Shown: in pieces, positions 5,463 through 7,638 of the stretch
Layout: the number at the start of each line of letters is the position of its first letter
How positions within the stretch are numbered: position 1 is the first letter of the stretch
Assembly: GCA_026421135.1 (NCBI GenBank)
Contig: JAPKCR010000087.1
Coordinates: 1-7,638, forward strand
Reading direction: 5' to 3'
Source of the DNA: Sulfitobacter sp.
GTDB taxonomy: Bacteria; Pseudomonadota; Alphaproteobacteria; Rhodobacterales; Rhodobacteraceae
DNA length: 7,638 nt
Position numbers and translations under genes: made by a program
Notes under the pieces: generated by a model
The model's database searches: none
What the model was told of the DNA's origin: nothing
What the model saw: the letters and a program-made list of their open reading frames with translations, nothing else

Positions 5463-7268
5463 TTAGTAAACGCGCGCTTTCGGCGCGATTTTCTTGAGGT
5501 CGATGCCGCCGTCGTTGTGGCTGGTCAAAGGCTTCAGGTGCACACCGCGATACCCCAAGGATGCTTCGTTGCCCTTGAACCAGACAAGGCTGTGCTTGCG
5601 CCAGTTCTCGTCGTCGCGGTCTGGGTAATCCTCGTGAGCGTGCGCCCCGCGGCTCTCCTTGCGTGCGGCCGCCGCAGTGATCGTCGCCACAGCGTTTGGC
5701 ATCAAATTGGTTAGCTCAAGCGTTTCCATAAGATCCGAGTTCCAGACCAGCGACTTGTCCGTCACCTTAAGGTCCGCGATCTTGCCAGCAACCTCGTCCA
5801 TCTTCTCTTTGCCTTCGTTCAACGTCTTGTCTGTGCGGAACACGGCAGCGTCTGCTTGCATGGTTTTCTGCATCTCAAGGCGCAACTCGGCGGTTGCGAC
5901 GTGGCCCTTGGCGTAACGCAGACCATCGAACCGGCTGAACGCGGCCTCAATCGACCGTTGGTTTGGCGTCGGCACAGGCGTTGACGGATCAACGATATCT
6001 TTGGCGCGGATTGCAGCCGCACGACCGAACACAACCAAATCGATAAGCGAGTTTGATCCAAGACGGTTTGCACCGTGAACAGATGCACAGCCCGCCTCGC
6101 CCACAGCCATCAGACCAGGTGCGACGTTATCAGGTTTGTCGGCGGTAGGTGCCAGTACTTCCCCCCAATAGTTCGTTGGAATGCCACCCATGTTATAGTG
6201 CACGGTGGGCAGAACCGGGATCGGTTCTTTGGTCAGGTCAACGCCGGCAAAGATACGCGCTGATTCCGAAATGCCCGGTAAGCGGAGGTCCAGCGTCTCT
6301 TTTGGTAGGTGATTCAAGTGCAGGTGAATATGGTCTTTATTTTCACCAACACCACGACCTTCTCGGATTTCCATCGTCATACAGCGCGAAACAACGTCAC
6401 GGCTGGCAAGGTCTTTATAGGTCGGCGCATACCGCTCCATAAATCGTTCGCCCTCGGAGTTGGTCAGATAGCCACCCTCGCCCCGTGCGCCTTCGGTAAT
6501 CAGGCAGCCCGCACCATAGATGCCGGTTGGGTGGAACTGGACGAATTCCATATCCTGCAGGGGCAGGCCCGCACGGGCCGTCATGCCGCCACCGTCGCCG
6601 GTGCAGGTATGTGCAGATGTCGCGCTGAAATAGGCGCGGCCATAGCCGCCAGTCGCTAAAACAACCATCTTGGCGCTGAACAGGTGCATGGTGCCGTCGT
6701 CAAGCTTCCAGCACAATACGCCCTGACACACGCCATCTTCGGACATGATCAAATCAATAGCAAAATACTCGATGTAGAATTCAGCGTTATGCTTTAGCGA
6801 TTGCCCATACAAAGTGTGCAAAATCGCATGGCCGGTGCGGTCAGCGGCAGCACAGGTACGCTGCACGGGCGGACCTTCACCGAATTCGGTGGTGTGACCA
6901 CCAAATGGGCGCTGGTAAATCTTACCTGATTCAGTCCGCGAGAACGGCACGCCGTAGTGCTCAAGCTCGTAAACCGCTTTGGGTGCTTCGCGGGCAAGGT
7001 ATTCCATCGCGTCCGTGTCGCCCAGCCAGTCAGACCCTTTGACGGTGTCATACATGTGCCATTGCCAGTTATCGGGCCCCATGTTCGACAACGACGCCGC
7101 GATGCCCCCCTGCGCCGCAACTGTGTGCGAACGCGTCGGGAAAACTTTGGTAACGCAGGCTGTTTTCAGCCCCTGTTCTGCCATGCCCAGGGTGGCGCGC
7201 AGGCCAGCGCCACCGGCCCCCACAACAACCACGTCATATTCATGCGTTTCATATTCATATGCAGCCAT
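5463..7268 (-). CDS. sdhA: Succinate dehydrogenase flavoprotein subunit
   Basis: The catalytic subunit of complex II, which oxidises succinate to fumarate in the TCA cycle on the cytosolic side of the inner membrane. It has 601 residues, normal for the alphaproteobacterial form. The Rossmann motif is [10 protein letters not shown] (13-22). His48 in [10 protein letters not shown] is the covalent FAD attachment residue (E. coli His45). His246 in QFHPTGIYG, Arg290 in ASRDVVSR, His357 in PTVHYNMGG and Arg402 in [10 protein letters not shown] match the E. coli substrate and proton-transfer residues His242, Arg286, His354 and Arg399. The C-terminal helical and capping region ends with the typical basic, Tyr-terminated tail. 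The ATG has GGGAG 8 bases upstream and follows the sdhD stop by 30 bases, so it is co-transcribed with sdhD. Confidence 0.98.
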   Translation of the reverse strand: MAAYEYETHEYDVVVVGAGGAGLRATLGMAEQGLKTACVTKVFPTRSHTVAAQGGIAASLSNMGPDNWQWHMYDTVKGSDWLGDTDAMEYLAREAPKAVYELEHYGVPFSRTESGKIYQRPFGGHTTEFGEGPPVQRTCAAADRTGHAILHTLYGQSLKHNAEFYIEYFAIDLIMSEDGVCQGVLCWKLDDGTMHLFSAKMVVLATGGYGRAYFSATSAHTCTGDGGGMTARAGLPLQDMEFVQFHPTGIYGAGCLITEGARGEGGYLTNSEGERFMERYAPTYKDLASRDVVSRCMTMEIREGRGVGENKDHIHLHLNHLPKETLDLRLPGISESARIFAGVDLTKEPIPVLPTVHYNMGGIPTNYWGEVLAPTADKPDNVAPGLMAVGEAGCASVHGANRLGSNSLIDLVVFGRAAAIRAKDIVDPSTPVPTPNQRSIEAAFSRFDGLRYAKGHVATAELRLEMQKTMQADAAVFRTDKTLNEGKEKMDEVAGKIADLKVTDKSLVWNSDLMETLELTNLMPNAVATITAAAARKESRGAHAHEDYPDRDDENWRKHSLVWFKGNEASLGYRGVHLKPLTSHNDGGIDLKKIAPKARVY

Positions 7269-7276
7269 GTCTCGGT

Positions 7277-7281
7277 CTCCC
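7277..7281 (-). promoter_or_regulatory. Ribosome binding site of sdhA
   Basis: GGGAG on the - strand, 8 bases before the sdhA ATG at 7268, within the 30-base gap after sdhD. No promoter-like sequence is seen in this gap. Confidence 0.6.
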
Positions 7282-7298
7282 GTAGTGCGAAATCTGTG

Positions 7299-7638
7299 TT
7301 AAAGCGCGATGCGTGCGATGGCAAAAAGCCCAACCGCTGCCGCGCCGTAGCTGAGGCAAGTCATCAAGATGATAGCAACCTTTTGCGACAACCCGTGAAC
7401 GTAGTCCTCAATCAGCACCTGCACGCCATCATTAAAGTGTTTGAACCCGACGGTCAGTGTCAGCGCTGCAATAATAGCGGGGAAAGGCTTAGCGTAATAA
7501 GCCAACACCTCTTCATAGGTGCCGCCAAGTGCCGCGCCGAAGGTAAAGACGAAAAGAGGGATCAGGATCAGCAAGGCAACCGAGCTGACTTTCATCGCCC
7601 CGAACTGTGCAGTTCCGGATGTCGCCGACCCAAGGCCA
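7299..7638 (-). CDS. sdhD: Succinate dehydrogenase membrane anchor subunit, heme b ligand (5' end missing)
   Basis: A membrane anchor of complex II that helps bind heme b and quinone. The frame stays open to the right edge (GLGSATSGTAQFGA precedes the Met at 7595), so that Met is internal and the gene starts outside the window; 112 residues are visible. Three membrane segments are seen at about 17-37, 50-76 and 86-111 in visible numbering. His67, in FKHFNDGVQVLIEDY, matches the heme ligand His71 of E. coli SdhD. Asp78-Tyr79 match Asp82-Tyr83 at the quinone site, with identical 11/12-residue spacing. The N-terminal G-T-A-Q-F stretch lacks the His and Arg found at the matching E. coli positions. 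sdhC is expected just upstream, off the window. Confidence 0.93.
   Translation of the reverse strand, partial: GLGSATSGTAQFGAMKVSSVALLILIPLFVFTFGAALGGTYEEVLAYYAKPFPAIIAALTLTVGFKHFNDGVQVLIEDYVHGLSQKVAIILMTCLSYGAAAVGLFAIARIAL

Noticed and set aside
1..7638. Defence system, CRISPR array, prophage, RNA gene or riboswitch
   Set aside because: No repeated spacers, phage genes, tRNA-like cloverleaf or leader-like long untranslated region is visible; the window is almost completely coding.

Overview
The window looks like a chromosomal piece of an alphaproteobacterium, most likely of the Rhodobacteraceae/Roseobacter group. The reasons are the sdhD-sdhA-(extra genes)-sdhB order, the sequence character of the Sdh subunits, and the presence of DUF1989 and PRK12834-like flavoprotein genes. 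This placement is by recognition only. Coding density is very high: no gap between genes exceeds about 60 bases, and I see no tRNA, rRNA, mobile element or CRISPR.

Layout. At the left edge (1-495, + strand) is the 3' two thirds of a DeoD-type purine nucleoside phosphorylase gene. It converges on everything else, which lies on the - strand and reads right to left: sdhD (truncated at the right edge), sdhA, a small lipoprotein gene, an FkbM-type methyltransferase gene, sdhB, a small membrane-anchored Cys-rich protein gene, a 550-residue FAD-dependent dehydrogenase gene and a DUF1989 gene. Spacings are short (30 to 61 bases), with two overlaps: TGATG between lipoprotein and methyltransferase, and ATGA between flavoprotein and DUF1989. 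All eight could therefore be one long transcript starting at sdhC, off the right edge. Inverted repeats after sdhA, around the sdhB stop and between the convergent genes could divide or end it.

Function. SdhA, SdhB and SdhD are parts of succinate dehydrogenase (complex II), and all expected cofactor and substrate residues of SdhA and SdhB are present. The lipoprotein and methyltransferase genes sit between the two catalytic subunit genes and have no assigned role there. Downstream of sdhB, the flavoprotein and DUF1989 proteins are translationally coupled and look like a two-component enzyme unit of unknown substrate. The DUF1989 family is known from nitrogen-compound enzymes (urea-amidolyase-associated proteins, carboxyguanidine deiminase, the N-terminal domain of trimethylamine N-oxide demethylase), so a small nitrogenous substrate is a reasonable but unproven guess.

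Most of the window is ordinary core metabolism. The parts worth a second look are the accessory genes inside the sdh operon, the Cys-rich small protein and the flavoprotein/DUF1989 pair.
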